This document shows, one piece after another, positions 31,403 to 41,277 of a DNA stretch of 64,000 nt. Below the pieces are notes generated by a model. That model had not been told where the DNA came from, did no database searches, and was given only the letters and a program-made list of their open reading frames with translations. The first letter of the stretch is position 1. Every line of letters begins with the position of its first letter. This DNA is from Cedecea neteri (GTDB lineage: Bacteria; Pseudomonadota; Gammaproteobacteria; Enterobacterales; Enterobacteriaceae): the NCBI RefSeq assembly GCF_000757825.1, contig NZ_CP009451.1, forward strand, positions 806,001 through 870,000, given 5' to 3'. Position numbers and translations under genes: made by a program.

Positions 31403-31633
31403 TTTAAAGCCCCTTACTTACAGGAAATAGCTGGCGAAGCGCGGAGGTTGCCCCAGCCCGTTAAATGATTTTCATTCACAAAATTAACACAGCCGTAGTT
31501 TTTGTTACAGCGTCGCCCCGATTTCCTGCTGACATTTCCTCGCCCTCTCTTTAGGATAGCCTTTACTTTCGCCGCTTTAGCCAGCTCATTGCGGCGTGCG
31601 GGTAATACCCCTATTGAAGGTTATGGAGAAAAC

Positions 31634-33484
31634 ATGCGCACCATTGGGCGATTTATTAGCGGCTTTTTTAAGTGGACCTGGCGTCTGCTTAACTTTATTC
31701 GGGAATTCATTCTCAACTTGTTCCTGATCCTGCTGATCCTGGTCGGGGTTGGTATCTGGATGCAGGTAAAAAGCACGCCAGCAGAGCCTGTGCGCGGTGC
31801 GCTGCTGTTGGACATCACCGGCGTGGTGGTCGACAAACCGTCGGTCAGCAATAAGCTGGGCGTGATTGGCCGTCAGCTGGTGGGCGCCAGCTCCGATCGC
31901 CTGCAGGAAAACTCGCTGTTTGATATCGTCGACGCTATTCGTCAGGCGAAGGACGACCGCAATATCACCGGCATCGTGCTGGACCTGAAAGATTTCGCCG
32001 GGGGCGATCAGCCGTCCATGCAGTACATCGGCAAAGCGCTGCGCGAGTTCCGCGACGGCGGCAAGCCGGTTTATGCCATGGGCGACAGCTACAACCAGAG
32101 CCAGTACTATCTGGCGAGCTTTGCCAACAAGATTTGGCTCTCGCCGCAGGGCATGGTTGACCTGCACGGTTTCGCCACCAACGCCCTGTATTACAAAACC
32201 CTGCTGGATAAGCTGAAGGTTTCTACTCACGTCTTCCGCGTCGGCACCTATAAGTCTGCCGTCGAGCCGTATATCCGCGACGATATGTCCCCTGCCGCGC
32301 GCGATGCGGACGGCCGCTGGATTGGCGAGCTGTGGCAAAACTACCTGAATACCATCGCGGCCAACCGCCAGATAACCGCTCAGCAGGCGTTCCCTGGCGC
32401 TCAGGCGCTGTTGGATAACCTGCAAAAACTGGGTGGCGATACCGCGAAATATGCCCTGGACAACAAGCTGGTCGACGAGCTGGCAAGCAGCGCGGTGGTA
32501 GATAAGGCGCTGGTGAAACAGTTCGGCTGGAGCAAGGCGAACAAAGATTTCAGCTACACCAGTATCTACGACTACAGCGTGAAAAAACCGGCTGAACAAG
32601 GTGACGCCATCGCGGTTATCTTCGCCAACGGCGCCATCATGGACGGCGAAGAAACCCCGGGCCAGGTCGGCGGCGACACTACGGCGATGCAGATTCGTGA
32701 AGCGCGTCTGGATCCGAAGGTGAAAGCTATCGTCTTGCGCGTGAACAGCCCTGGCGGCAGCGTGACCGCTTCGGAAACGATTCGTGAAGAGCTGGTTGCC
32801 GCACGTGAGGCCGGGAAACCTATCGTGGTGTCGATGGGCGGCATGGCGGCATCCGGCGGCTACTGGATTTCCACCCCGGCGAACTACATCATCGCCAACC
32901 CAAGCACCCTGACCGGCTCGATTGGTATTTTCGGCGTCATTAACACCGTAGAAAATACGCTTGATGCGATTGGCGTACATACCGACGGCGTGTCAACGTC
33001 GCCGCTGGCTGACGTGGCCGTGACCAAAAAGCTGCCGCCGGAAGTTCAGCAGATGATGCAGCTCAGCATCGACAACGGCTACAAGCGCTTTATCGGCCTG
33101 GTGGCTGCTTCCCGTAACAAAACGCCTGAGCAAATCGACCAGATTGCCCAGGGCCACGTCTGGACCGGCGAAGATGCGAAGGCTAACGGCCTGGTAGACA
33201 GCCTGGGTGACTTTGACGATGCCGTCGCCAAAGCCGCCGAGCTGGCGAAGCTGAAGAGCTGGCACCTGGCGTTCTGGCAGGATGACGCGACCTTTACCGA
33301 CATGGTCTTTAACGCCATGACCGGTTCCGTCCGCGCTGCGCTGCCGCAGGCTATTCAGGCTTATCTGCCAGCCCCGCTGGCCGACGCCGCGCTGGCGGTC
33401 AAAGCTCAGAATGATAAGTTCGGCACCATGAACGATCCGCAAAACCGTTACGCCTTCTGCCTGACCTGCGGCGACGTGCGTTAA
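31634..33484 (+). CDS. sppA: Protease IV SppA (signal peptide peptidase)
   Basis: A 616-residue inner-membrane serine protease (E. coli 618) that degrades cleaved signal peptides. One membrane anchor lies near residues 24-45. It is a tandem two-domain protein with the Ser/Lys dyad split between halves: Lys207 in [11 protein letters not shown] and the serine in [11 protein letters not shown] (near residue 407). The frame is open further upstream, but the ATG at 31634 follows TTATGGAG and matches the E. coli start MRT. A strong terminator follows. Confidence 0.96.
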   Translation: MRTIGRFISGFFKWTWRLLNFIREFILNLFLILLILVGVGIWMQVKSTPAEPVRGALLLDITGVVVDKPSVSNKLGVIGRQLVGASSDRLQENSLFDIVDAIRQAKDDRNITGIVLDLKDFAGGDQPSMQYIGKALREFRDGGKPVYAMGDSYNQSQYYLASFANKIWLSPQGMVDLHGFATNALYYKTLLDKLKVSTHVFRVGTYKSAVEPYIRDDMSPAARDADGRWIGELWQNYLNTIAANRQITAQQAFPGAQALLDNLQKLGGDTAKYALDNKLVDELASSAVVDKALVKQFGWSKANKDFSYTSIYDYSVKKPAEQGDAIAVIFANGAIMDGEETPGQVGGDTTAMQIREARLDPKVKAIVLRVNSPGGSVTASETIREELVAAREAGKPIVVSMGGMAASGGYWISTPANYIIANPSTLTGSIGIFGVINTVENTLDAIGVHTDGVSTSPLADVAVTKKLPPEVQQMMQLSIDNGYKRFIGLVAASRNKTPEQIDQIAQGHVWTGEDAKANGLVDSLGDFDDAVAKAAELAKLKSWHLAFWQDDATFTDMVFNAMTGSVRAALPQAIQAYLPAPLADAALAVKAQNDKFGTMNDPQNRYAFCLTCGDVR

Positions 33485-33500
33485 TTTACTCCAATGAAGC

Positions 33501-33546
33501 AAAGCCCGGTTAATGGACTGACCCCATTAAACCGGGCTTTTTTTTT
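33501..33546 (+). terminator. Rho-independent terminator of sppA
   Basis: A long stem AAAGCCCGGT...ACCGGGCTTT (33501-33540) with an inner AATGG/CCATT continuation is followed by a run of T to 33546. It separates sppA from ansA. Confidence 0.9.
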
Positions 33547-33598
33547 CCGTCATCCTCTCTATACTCTGCCGCAAATACAGTAAGCGTTGAGCAAAACT

Positions 33599-34615
33599 AT
33601 GCCAAAGAAATCCATCTACGTTGCCTACACCGGCGGTACCATCGGGATGCAGCGTTCCGAGCACGGCTATATTCCCGTTTCCGGCCACCTGCAGCGCCAG
33701 CTGGCACTGATGCCCGAGTTCCATCGCCCGGAAATGCCGGACTTCACGATCCACGAGTACGAGCCGCTGATGGACTCTTCGGACATGACGCCCGAAGACT
33801 GGCAGCACATTGCCGACGACATTAAGGCCCATTACGACGAATACGACGGCTTTGTGATCCTGCACGGCACGGATACCATGGCGTTTACCGCCTCGGCCCT
33901 CTCCTTCATGCTGGAGAACCTCAGCAAACCGGTTATCGTCACCGGCTCTCAGATCCCGCTGGCGGAGCTACGCTCTGACGGGCAAATAAATCTGCTCAAT
34001 TCGCTGTACGTGGCGGCCAATTACCCGATCAACGAAGTCACGCTGTTCTTCAACAACCGTCTGTACCGTGGGAACCGCACCACCAAGGCCCATGCAGACG
34101 GCTTTGACGCCTTTGCTTCCCCTAACCTTGCGCCGCTGCTGGAAGCCGGGATCCACATCCGCAAGCTGAACACGCCACCCGCCCCGCACGGTGAAGGCGA
34201 GCTGATTGTCCACCCGATCACACCGCAGCCGATTGGCGTGGTGACTATCTATCCTGGAATTTCTGCCGATGTGGTAGGCAACTTCCTGCGCCAGCCGGTA
34301 AAAGCCCTGATCCTGCGATCCTACGGCGTGGGCAATGCCCCACAGCAGGGCGCGTTCATTAAAGAGTTGCAGGAAGCGAGCGCGCGCGGCATCGTGGTGG
34401 TTAACCTCACGCAGTGCATGTCCGGCAAAGTGAACATGGGTGGTTACGCCACGGGCAACGCGCTGGCACAGGCCGGCGTTATCAGCGGGTTCGATATGAC
34501 GGTGGAAGCCACGCTAACCAAGCTTCACTATCTGCTGAGCCAGGGCCTGGACGCCCAGGCGATTCGTGATGCGATGTCGCATAACCTGCGTGGTGAACTC
34601 ACTCCCGACGAATAA
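33599..34615 (+). CDS. ansA: Cytoplasmic L-asparaginase I AnsA
   Basis: A 338-residue enzyme, the E. coli length, hydrolysing L-asparagine to aspartate and ammonia. Nucleophile Thr14 is in YTGGTIG and the second catalytic threonine is in LHGTDTMAFTASAL. No signal peptide, so it is the low-affinity cytoplasmic form. An in-frame TTG four codons upstream is less likely than the ATG at 33599. pncA follows after 10 bases, so they are co-transcribed. Confidence 0.96.
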   Translation: MPKKSIYVAYTGGTIGMQRSEHGYIPVSGHLQRQLALMPEFHRPEMPDFTIHEYEPLMDSSDMTPEDWQHIADDIKAHYDEYDGFVILHGTDTMAFTASALSFMLENLSKPVIVTGSQIPLAELRSDGQINLLNSLYVAANYPINEVTLFFNNRLYRGNRTTKAHADGFDAFASPNLAPLLEAGIHIRKLNTPPAPHGEGELIVHPITPQPIGVVTIYPGISADVVGNFLRQPVKALILRSYGVGNAPQQGAFIKELQEASARGIVVVNLTQCMSGKVNMGGYATGNALAQAGVISGFDMTVEATLTKLHYLLSQGLDAQAIRDAMSHNLRGELTPDE

Positions 34616-34625
34616 GGAAACGCCA

Positions 34626-35261
34626 ATGGCGCAACGTGCTTTGCTGTTGATTGATTTGCAGAACGATTTTTGTGCCGGTGGCACGCTTGCCGTCCCGGAG
34701 GGCGACAGCACGGTTGACGTGGCGAATGAGCTTATCGGGCTGTTTAAAGCGCGTGGTGAGAGCGTGATAGCGAGCCAGGACTGGCACCCGGCCGGGCACG
34801 GCAGCTTCGCCAGCGTGCAGGGCGCAGAACCTTTTTCACAAGGGACTCTCGACGGGTTGGCGCAAACCTTGTGGCCCGATCACTGCGTGCAGGACAGCGA
34901 AGGCGCAAAACTTCATCCGCTGCTGAATGCCTCAGGCATCGATAAAATCGTCTACAAAGGCCAGAATCCGGCTATCGACAGCTACAGCGCGTTTTTTGAC
35001 AACGAGCACCGGCAAAAGACCGACCTTGATGGCTGGCTGCACGAACACGGCATTCATCACCTTGTTGTGCTGGGGCTGGCCACGGATTACTGCGTGAAGT
35101 TTACCGTGCTGGATGCCCTTCAGCTGGGCTATGAGGTGACCGTTATCACCGACGGCTGTCGCGGCGTAAACCTGCAGCCGCAGAACAGCCTGCTGGCGTT
35201 TCAGGATATGGCCGTCGCCGGCGCCACGCCGGTGACCCTCGCCGACTTTACCTGCCAGTAG
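34626..35261 (+). CDS. pncA: Nicotinamidase PncA
   Basis: A 211-residue enzyme (E. coli 213) converting nicotinamide to nicotinate in NAD salvage; it also acts on pyrazinamide. The catalytic triad Asp10-Lys111-Cys156 and metal ligands Asp52, His54 and His86 are all visible (LIDLQNDF, SQDWHP, LATDYCVKFT). The window thus has both an NAD salvage gene and nadE. A TTTACCTGCCA motif at the end of the gene is repeated just after the stop. Confidence 0.96.
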   Translation: MAQRALLLIDLQNDFCAGGTLAVPEGDSTVDVANELIGLFKARGESVIASQDWHPAGHGSFASVQGAEPFSQGTLDGLAQTLWPDHCVQDSEGAKLHPLLNASGIDKIVYKGQNPAIDSYSAFFDNEHRQKTDLDGWLHEHGIHHLVVLGLATDYCVKFTVLDALQLGYEVTVITDGCRGVNLQPQNSLLAFQDMAVAGATPVTLADFTCQ

Positions 35262-35283
35262 ATTTTACCTGCCAATAATTGTA

Positions 35284-35301
35284 GGGGCGGCCACCCGCCC
35301 C
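35284..35301 (+). terminator. Candidate terminator of ansA-pncA
   Basis: Perfect 7-bp stem GGGGCGG/CCGCCCC with a CCAC loop, then GCACTTTTG. It is placed 23 bases after pncA. The T run is short and offset, so termination may be partial. Confidence 0.5.
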
Positions 35302-35355
35302 GCACTTTTGTATCGATTCCGCTCACAATCTACGCTTTTTTTGCTCGCCCTCGCC

Positions 35356-35369
35356 TGGGAGCGCTCTCA
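35356..35369. promoter_or_regulatory. LacI-family-type operator upstream of the chitinase gene
   Basis: TGGGAGCGCTCTCA is a near-perfect palindrome with the central CG and flanks of LacI/GalR-family operators, one base from the TGGGAGCGCTCCCA site known for actinobacterial CelR regulators of polysaccharide use. It lies 115 bases before the chitinase ATG. The regulator is not encoded in this window. Confidence 0.45.
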
Positions 35370-35483
35370 TAATCACATTCAATGAATTTATTCAGCACTT
35401 TAGCTGATTTCGCTTTCCGCCGTTTTCGTCAGTTATGCGTGGCCGGGGAGCTTTTATGTTGTGCCCGTCAAAGAGGAATCATT

Positions 35484-36758
35484 ATGTCATTCACACGTAA
35501 AATGTTACCGCTGGTGGCCGCGGTGACGCTAGCCTGCAGCGGCGTTGTGCAGGCTGAATCTTTGCTTTCCGTGGGTTACTTCAACGGCGGCGGCGACGTC
35601 ACAGCCGGGCCCGGTGGGGATATCAATAAGCTTGATGTTCGCCAGATAACCCACCTCAACTACTCCTTTGGCCTGATTTATAACGACGAAAAAGCCGAAA
35701 CCAACGAAGCCCTGAAGGACTCGTCAAAACTTCACCAGATCTACCTTTCTCCGAAAGTCATCTCTGACCTCGAAACCCTCCCGACGCTGCGCAAACAGAA
35801 CCCGCAGCTGAAAATTTTGCTGTCCGTGGGCGGCTGGGGTGCGCGTGGTTTCTCTGCCGCAGCGGCAACGCCAGAGAATCGCGCGGTGTTTATCCGCTCC
35901 GTGCAGGAAGTGATGGATAAATATGGCCTGGACGGGATCGATCTCGACTGGGAGTTCCCGGTGAACGGCGCATGGGGGCTGGTAGATAAGCTGGACGCTG
36001 ACCGCGACAACTTCACCGCCCTGCTGAAAGAGCTGCGTACAGCCGTCGGCGATAAAAAACTGGTGACCATCGCCGTCGGGGCCAACGCCGAAAGCCCGAA
36101 AAGCTGGGTTGACGTGAAGGCCATCGCGCCGGTGCTGAACTACATCAATCTGATGACCTACGACATGGCATACGGCACTCAGTACTTCAACGCCAACCTG
36201 TACGATTCGAAAAAATGGCCTACCGTAGCCGAAGCCGACAAGTACAGCGCTGACTTCGTGGTGAATAACTATCTCGCCGCCGGGCTGAAGCCGCAGCAGA
36301 TGAACCTCGGTATCGGCTTCTATGGCCGCGTGCCTAAACGCGCCGTTGAGCCAGGCATCGACTGGTCAAAACCTGACGCACAGAAAAACCCCGTGACGCA
36401 GCCGTACTTCGGCGAACGTGAGCTGGCGCTGTTTAAAACCGCGCTGGGCGTAGATCTGACCAAAGACACCTACGTCAAATACAACGACCTTGTGAAGAAA
36501 ATGCTGAACGATCCGCAGAAGCGCTTTACCGAGGAGTGGGATGAGGACGCGAAGGTGCCTTACCTGACGCTGAAGTCTGCTGAAGGTAAACCGCTGTTCG
36601 CGATTTCTTACGAGAACCCGCGCTCGGTGAAGATCAAAGCCGAGTACATCAAGGAGAAAGGCCTGGGCGGCGCGATGTTCTGGGAGTATGGCGCGGATGA
36701 CAACAATCAGCTGGCGAAGCAGCTCGCCGAGTCGCTGGGCATTGACCACGCTAAATAA
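35484..36758 (+). CDS. Secreted glycoside hydrolase family 18 chitinase
   Basis: A 424-residue protein with a signal peptide (cleavage near VVQA-ES) and one GH18 TIM-barrel domain. The catalytic DxxDxDxE motif is DGIDLDWE, residues 150-157, with Glu157 the proton donor; the SxGG motif is LLSVGGWGA near residue 114. No chitin-binding module is visible, so it may act on soluble chito-oligomers. AGAGGAATC precedes the ATG. It fills the gap between pncA and yeaC, where E. coli has the ydjE-L cluster. Exact specificity (chitinase or related endo-beta-N-acetylglucosaminidase) cannot be told from sequence alone. Confidence 0.9.
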   Translation: MSFTRKMLPLVAAVTLACSGVVQAESLLSVGYFNGGGDVTAGPGGDINKLDVRQITHLNYSFGLIYNDEKAETNEALKDSSKLHQIYLSPKVISDLETLPTLRKQNPQLKILLSVGGWGARGFSAAAATPENRAVFIRSVQEVMDKYGLDGIDLDWEFPVNGAWGLVDKLDADRDNFTALLKELRTAVGDKKLVTIAVGANAESPKSWVDVKAIAPVLNYINLMTYDMAYGTQYFNANLYDSKKWPTVAEADKYSADFVVNNYLAAGLKPQQMNLGIGFYGRVPKRAVEPGIDWSKPDAQKNPVTQPYFGERELALFKTALGVDLTKDTYVKYNDLVKKMLNDPQKRFTEEWDEDAKVPYLTLKSAEGKPLFAISYENPRSVKIKAEYIKEKGLGGAMFWEYGADDNNQLAKQLAESLGIDHAK

Positions 36759-36780
36759 TCAGTAACACTGATAAAAATAA

Positions 36781-36805
36781 GGGAGACCAGCGAGTCTCCC
36801 TTTTT
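36781..36805 (+). terminator. Rho-independent terminator after the chitinase gene
   Basis: GGGAGAC (36781-36787) pairs with GTCTCCC (36794-36800), followed by five T. The convergent yeaC ends six bases later. Confidence 0.85.
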
Positions 36806-36810
36806 ACTTA

Positions 36811-37089
36811 CTACAGCTTCATGGTCACAAACGGCGCGGGCTCGATGCCAAACTCCGCTTTCAGCTGCTGCTTGCTCTTCATCACCATCTGGCCGTTGGT
36901 GTCGATGGTCATGTGCTGCGCATCCGTGTTGTGGCGCGCCTGCCACAGCATCACCAGCTGCAGGCTATTGTCCTTCTGCTCCGGGGTTAACGCCACGCCG
37001 TCGGGCCATTTCCCCAGTTCGACAGCCGTCGTCAGACGCTGATAAATCTCAGGCGTCATCACGCTCAACATCTCATCCAGATTGCTCAT
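36811..37089 (-). CDS. yeaC: YeaC, DUF1315 family protein
   Basis: A 92-residue cytosolic protein with the family segments MTPEIYQRLTTAVELGKWPDG and QLVMLWQARHN, matching E. coli YeaC (90 residues). Function is unknown. It lies 39 bases after msrB on the same strand, and so is likely co-transcribed with it as in E. coli. Confidence 0.92.
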   Translation of the reverse strand: MSNLDEMLSVMTPEIYQRLTTAVELGKWPDGVALTPEQKDNSLQLVMLWQARHNTDAQHMTIDTNGQMVMKSKQQLKAEFGIEPAPFVTMKL

Positions 37090-37128
37090 GTTACGCTCCG
37101 TCGAGGAATAATTAGCTGAATCGATTTT

Positions 37129-37542
37129 TCAACCATCAACCTGATCGCCATTTTGCCCGTCGGTGAAGCTCAGGGAAGCCGAGTTGACGCAATAACGCTC
37201 GCCGGTGGGCTGAGGGCCGTCCGGGAACACATGTCCCAGGTGCGCATCACAGCTGCCGCAGCGAATTTCAACGCGTTCCATACCGTGGGAATTGTCGGTC
37301 AGATAGCGAATGGCGTCGGGGCCGACAGGCTCGTAGAAGCTAGGCCAGCCGCAGCCTGAGTCGTATTTGCTTTCCGAAAGAAACAGCGGCGCGTCGCACA
37401 CCAGGCAGTGATAAATCCCGTCGCGCTTGTTATGCAGCAGACGCCCGGAATACGGCGGTTCAGTACCGTGCTTCTGGGTCACATAATATTGCATTTCGCT
37501 GAGGTTTTTCTTATTTGAATCAGGGGGTAATTGATTAGACAT
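37129..37542 (-). CDS. msrB: Peptide-methionine (R)-S-oxide reductase MsrB
   Basis: A 137-residue repair enzyme, the E. coli length, reducing methionine-R-sulfoxide in proteins. The zinc site is formed by Cys46/Cys49 (HCLVCDAP) and Cys95/Cys98 ([11 protein letters not shown]); the catalytic residue is Cys118 in [15 protein letters not shown] is conserved. It is divergent from gapA across a long AT-richer control region. Confidence 0.97.
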   Translation of the reverse strand: MSNQLPPDSNKKNLSEMQYYVTQKHGTEPPYSGRLLHNKRDGIYHCLVCDAPLFLSESKYDSGCGWPSFYEPVGPDAIRYLTDNSHGMERVEIRCGSCDAHLGHVFPDGPQPTGERYCVNSASLSFTDGQNGDQVDG

Positions 37543-37799
37543 AGGCGTACATCTCGGTCAGTTCAATTGGGACAGCTCACGGCACCATTCTAACAAAAAA
37601 TTAACAACACCGTGCTGGTTTTTGTTCTAAACTTAGCCCTGAAATTCTGGCACGGCACAAAGCGTGACGTGAATCACATTATTGCTTGAACTGGCGTTTA
37701 AAATCCCCCGCATCGTCCCCATTTGGATTTAAGCCCAAAAGGAAGCGTGAGGCGTTCAGTCGTACAAACCCTGTTCACAGGATTGATTTGTCGCAATGA

Positions 37800-38882
<1,083 letters not shown>

Positions 38883-38905
38883 GTTGAGATGAGAACCTGA
38901 TCCTA

Positions 38906-38932
38906 AAGGGCGACTTCGGTCGCCCTTTTTTT
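38906..38932 (+). terminator. gapA terminator, first of two similar hairpins
   Basis: AAGGGCGAC, TTCG tetraloop, GTCGCCC (stem 38908-38914/38919-38925), then seven T. A nearly identical hairpin follows at 39060. Confidence 0.92.
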
Positions 38933-39059
38933 AAGGCTGCTGACAAAGCGTCATTATCCTTAAAAAAAGTCTGAGCATTGATATAAAAACAAATGATGTT
39001 CTCTGGTTTGCCCCAGGCAGCCGAAAACCACGTTTTTTGGCTGCCTGTCATCAATCTGA
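38933..39059 (+). other. Structured spacer between two gapA-type terminators
   Basis: The 127-base spacer contains a GGCAGCC...GGCTGCC inverted repeat (about 39018-39047) with inner AAAA/TTTT pairing. No gene is convincing. With the second terminator it could form a small processed or independently transcribed RNA; no promoter is evident. Confidence 0.3.
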
Positions 39060-39087
39060 AAGGGCGACTTCGGTCGCTCTTTTTTTT
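39060..39087 (+). terminator. Second gapA-type terminator
   Basis: GGGCGAC (39062-39068), TTCG, GTCGCTC (39073-39079), then eight T. It differs from the first copy at one stem position that can still form a G-U pair. It lies 33 bases before yeaD. Confidence 0.88.
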
Positions 39088-39119
39088 GCCTGAAAGACCC
39101 AGGACTGAGGAAATAAGAA

Positions 39120-40010
39120 ATGATTAATAAAATTTTTGCACTTCCGGTCGTCGAACAAATTACCCCTTCCCTGACCCGCCGCATAAACGATGAGCTGGAC
39201 GTCATCGTGGTCGATCACCCGCAGGTTCGAGCGTCTTTCGCGCTCCAGGGTGCTCACCTGCTCTCCTGGCAACCCGCCGGTGAAGATGAAGTGCTGTGGC
39301 TGAGCGACATTACGCCTTTCCATAAAGGAAAAGCGCTGCGCGGCGGCGTACCGATTTGCTGGCCGTGGTTTGGCCCGGCGGAACAGGCTGGCCTTCCGGC
39401 TCACGGCTTTGCCCGTAACCTGCCGTGGACGCTGAGCGCTCACAACGAAGACGCCAACGGCGTGGTCCTGACCTTTGAGCTGCATAACAACGAAGAAACG
39501 CTGAAGCTGTGGCCGCATGAGTTCACGCTGTATGCCCGCTTCAAGCTGGGGAAAACCTGCGAGATTGAGCTGGAAGCCCACGGAGAGTTTGAAACCACGT
39601 CTGCCCTGCACACCTACTTCAACGTCGGCGACATCGCGGAGGTGAAAGTCAGCGGCCTCGGCAATCCGTACATCGACAAAGTGCTGAATGAAACGGCAGG
39701 CCAGCTTACCGACGGCGTGCAGACCTTCCCGGACCGGACCGATCGCCTCTACCTGGAGCCGGAAGAGTGCAGCGTCATTCACGATGCAAGCAGCCTGAAA
39801 CGCACGCTAAATGTGGTTCATCATCACCATTTCAACGTCGTGGGCTGGAACCCGGGCCCTGCCCTGTCCGTTTCGATGGGCGATATGCCGGATGACGGCT
39901 ACAAAACCTTCGTCTGTGTGGAAACCGCCTGCGCGTCTAAAAAGCAGAAAGCCAGCGCGGAGAAACCAACCCGCCTGAGCCAGACCATCAGCGTGGCGAA
40001 AAAAGGCTAA
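39120..40010 (+). CDS. yeaD: D-hexose-6-phosphate mutarotase YeaD
   Basis: A 296-residue galactose-mutarotase-like protein (E. coli 294) that interconverts alpha and beta anomers of hexose-6-phosphates. Family residues include GGVPICWPWFG, the catalytic histidine region LPAHGFARNLPW, HTYFNVGD and the glutamate in CVETACA. Its place downstream of gapA is as in E. coli. The yeaE gene that follows it in K-12 is missing here. Confidence 0.94.
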   Translation: MINKIFALPVVEQITPSLTRRINDELDVIVVDHPQVRASFALQGAHLLSWQPAGEDEVLWLSDITPFHKGKALRGGVPICWPWFGPAEQAGLPAHGFARNLPWTLSAHNEDANGVVLTFELHNNEETLKLWPHEFTLYARFKLGKTCEIELEAHGEFETTSALHTYFNVGDIAEVKVSGLGNPYIDKVLNETAGQLTDGVQTFPDRTDRLYLEPEECSVIHDASSLKRTLNVVHHHHFNVVGWNPGPALSVSMGDMPDDGYKTFVCVETACASKKQKASAEKPTRLSQTISVAKKG

Positions 40011-40063
40011 GCGAGTTTCACCCGCCAGGTGCAAAACGATAAGTCACTGCACCACAGATAAGC

Positions 40064-40088
40064 AAAAGGGGCGCCAGCGCCCCTTTTT
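40064..40088. terminator. Bidirectional terminator between yeaD and mipA
   Basis: AAAAGGGGCGC and GCGCCCCTTTTT are mirror arms around CA, with A and T tracts on both sides. It lies between convergent genes. Confidence 0.85.
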
Positions 40089-40107
40089 AGTGCGTGTGTT
40101 GCACCAA

Positions 40108-40854
40108 TCAGAAGCTGTAGTTCACACCCGTCAGCAGCACGCCGGTCCAGTTGCTATCGACCATTGGGCTGTCGGTCACTTCTTTCGACAGGCGCATGTA
40201 GCGACCCATACCGAATACGTTCCAGTCTGCGTTCAGCTTGTAGTTAACGGACAGCTCAACGTATGGCGACCAGCTGTTGCCCGCGTCGTACTCGTTCAGG
40301 CCGCTGCGGTTCGCTTCCTTGCCGCTTACGCCGTAGTAATAGTCGTTCTGTTTCTTGCTGTCCCAGACAACACCCACGCCCGGCGTCAGCGTCAGGCTGT
40401 CGGCATTGTAGCGGTACAGCCAGGCGGTGTCCCAGGTAATGCCGTTGCTGTTGTCGAGGATATCCCCGGCCAGCACGGTACGCAGGAAACCATATTCCGT
40501 GTTATGCACCCAGGAAAGACCAGCCATCACGGTAGAATGGCGGTAATCCAGCGCGCGCATACTGTCGTAGTTGCTGTCTTTCGGCCTGAAATGCAGCGGC
40601 GAGTAATAGGCGGTCACGGAGAGCTTGTCGGCTTCGTCATTCCACAGGTAGTAACCGGCGTTGAAGCCGCGGAAGTAGAAATTGTCACCTTCATAGCCAA
40701 GCAGAGGAGCCGGATAAACGCGGTTCTGGTCGCCTTTATAAGGGTTTGGCGAGACCAACGCACCGGCCCCAATAGACCATGGGCCCTCCGCGTGTACGGC
40801 AGTAACGGAGGAGGCAAGCAGTACGCCTAATGCGAGAAGTTTGAATTTGGTCAC
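40108..40854 (-). CDS. mipA: MltA-interacting scaffold MipA (OmpV family)
   Basis: A 248-residue outer-membrane beta-barrel protein, the E. coli length, proposed to link the lytic transglycosylase MltA and PBP1B. It has a signal peptide ending near TAVHA-EG, then SIGAGALVSPNPYKG and many alternating beta-strand segments, ending in a terminal phenylalanine (LLTGVNYSF) typical of barrel proteins. Confidence 0.94.
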   Translation of the reverse strand: MTKFKLLALGVLLASSVTAVHAEGPWSIGAGALVSPNPYKGDQNRVYPAPLLGYEGDNFYFRGFNAGYYLWNDEADKLSVTAYYSPLHFRPKDSNYDSMRALDYRHSTVMAGLSWVHNTEYGFLRTVLAGDILDNSNGITWDTAWLYRYNADSLTLTPGVGVVWDSKKQNDYYYGVSGKEANRSGLNEYDAGNSWSPYVELSVNYKLNADWNVFGMGRYMRLSKEVTDSPMVDSNWTGVLLTGVNYSF

Positions 40855-41173
40855 AATCCTTTCAGTCCTTTAATCAAATAATCAGCGCAAGAAGTGTAAC
40901 CGCCCTTGGCTCTCATCCCAAATAATTTACTTAATCACAACCTTCAGCCAACTCATTAGCATCCCGCCGCCAGATGACGACGGATTTTCATCTTTATGTC
41001 AGCCATGTGAAAGCGAACTCTGCCGCTTATCTCAAAAGCGAAATTTTTAGGATGAGTTATTGATATGTCATTGAAATTGAGTTCTGGCCGTATGCAAGTT
41101 TTGCAAATGCCATCTACGCTTTATTTTAGGAAGATGAACCGCTGTGCGGCAGCATTGGCGCCGGGTATCAACC
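40855..41173. other. Intergenic region between mipA and the yeaG promoter
   Basis: About 320 bases, AT-richer than the genes. It includes a TGCAA-GTT-TTGCA palindrome (near 41094) of unknown meaning. I see no ORF or RNA gene. Enhancer sites for sigma-54 activation of yeaGH are expected here, but none is convincing by eye. Confidence 0.4.
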
Positions 41174-41189
41174 TGGCACAAGGGTTGCT
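41174..41189 (+). promoter_or_regulatory. Sigma-54 promoter of yeaGH
   Basis: TGGCAC-AAGGG-TTGCT matches the sigma-54 consensus at every conserved position. The start point would be near 41201, 77 bases before yeaG. In E. coli yeaGH is an NtrC/sigma-54 target as well as an RpoS one. Confidence 0.88.
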
Positions 41190-41277
41190 GTTTATTTAGC
41201 AGACGTCTTCCGGGGAGCCCCCACTACACATACCAACGGCTCTTTAACCTGTGCTAAAAACGAAAGGACGGCATGCC

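Noticed and set aside
31586..32980. A 464-codon open frame antisense to sppA
   Set aside because: It lies wholly opposite a well-conserved gene; its product is rich in His, Arg and Gln with no recognisable domain, the usual result of reading GC-rich codons in reverse.
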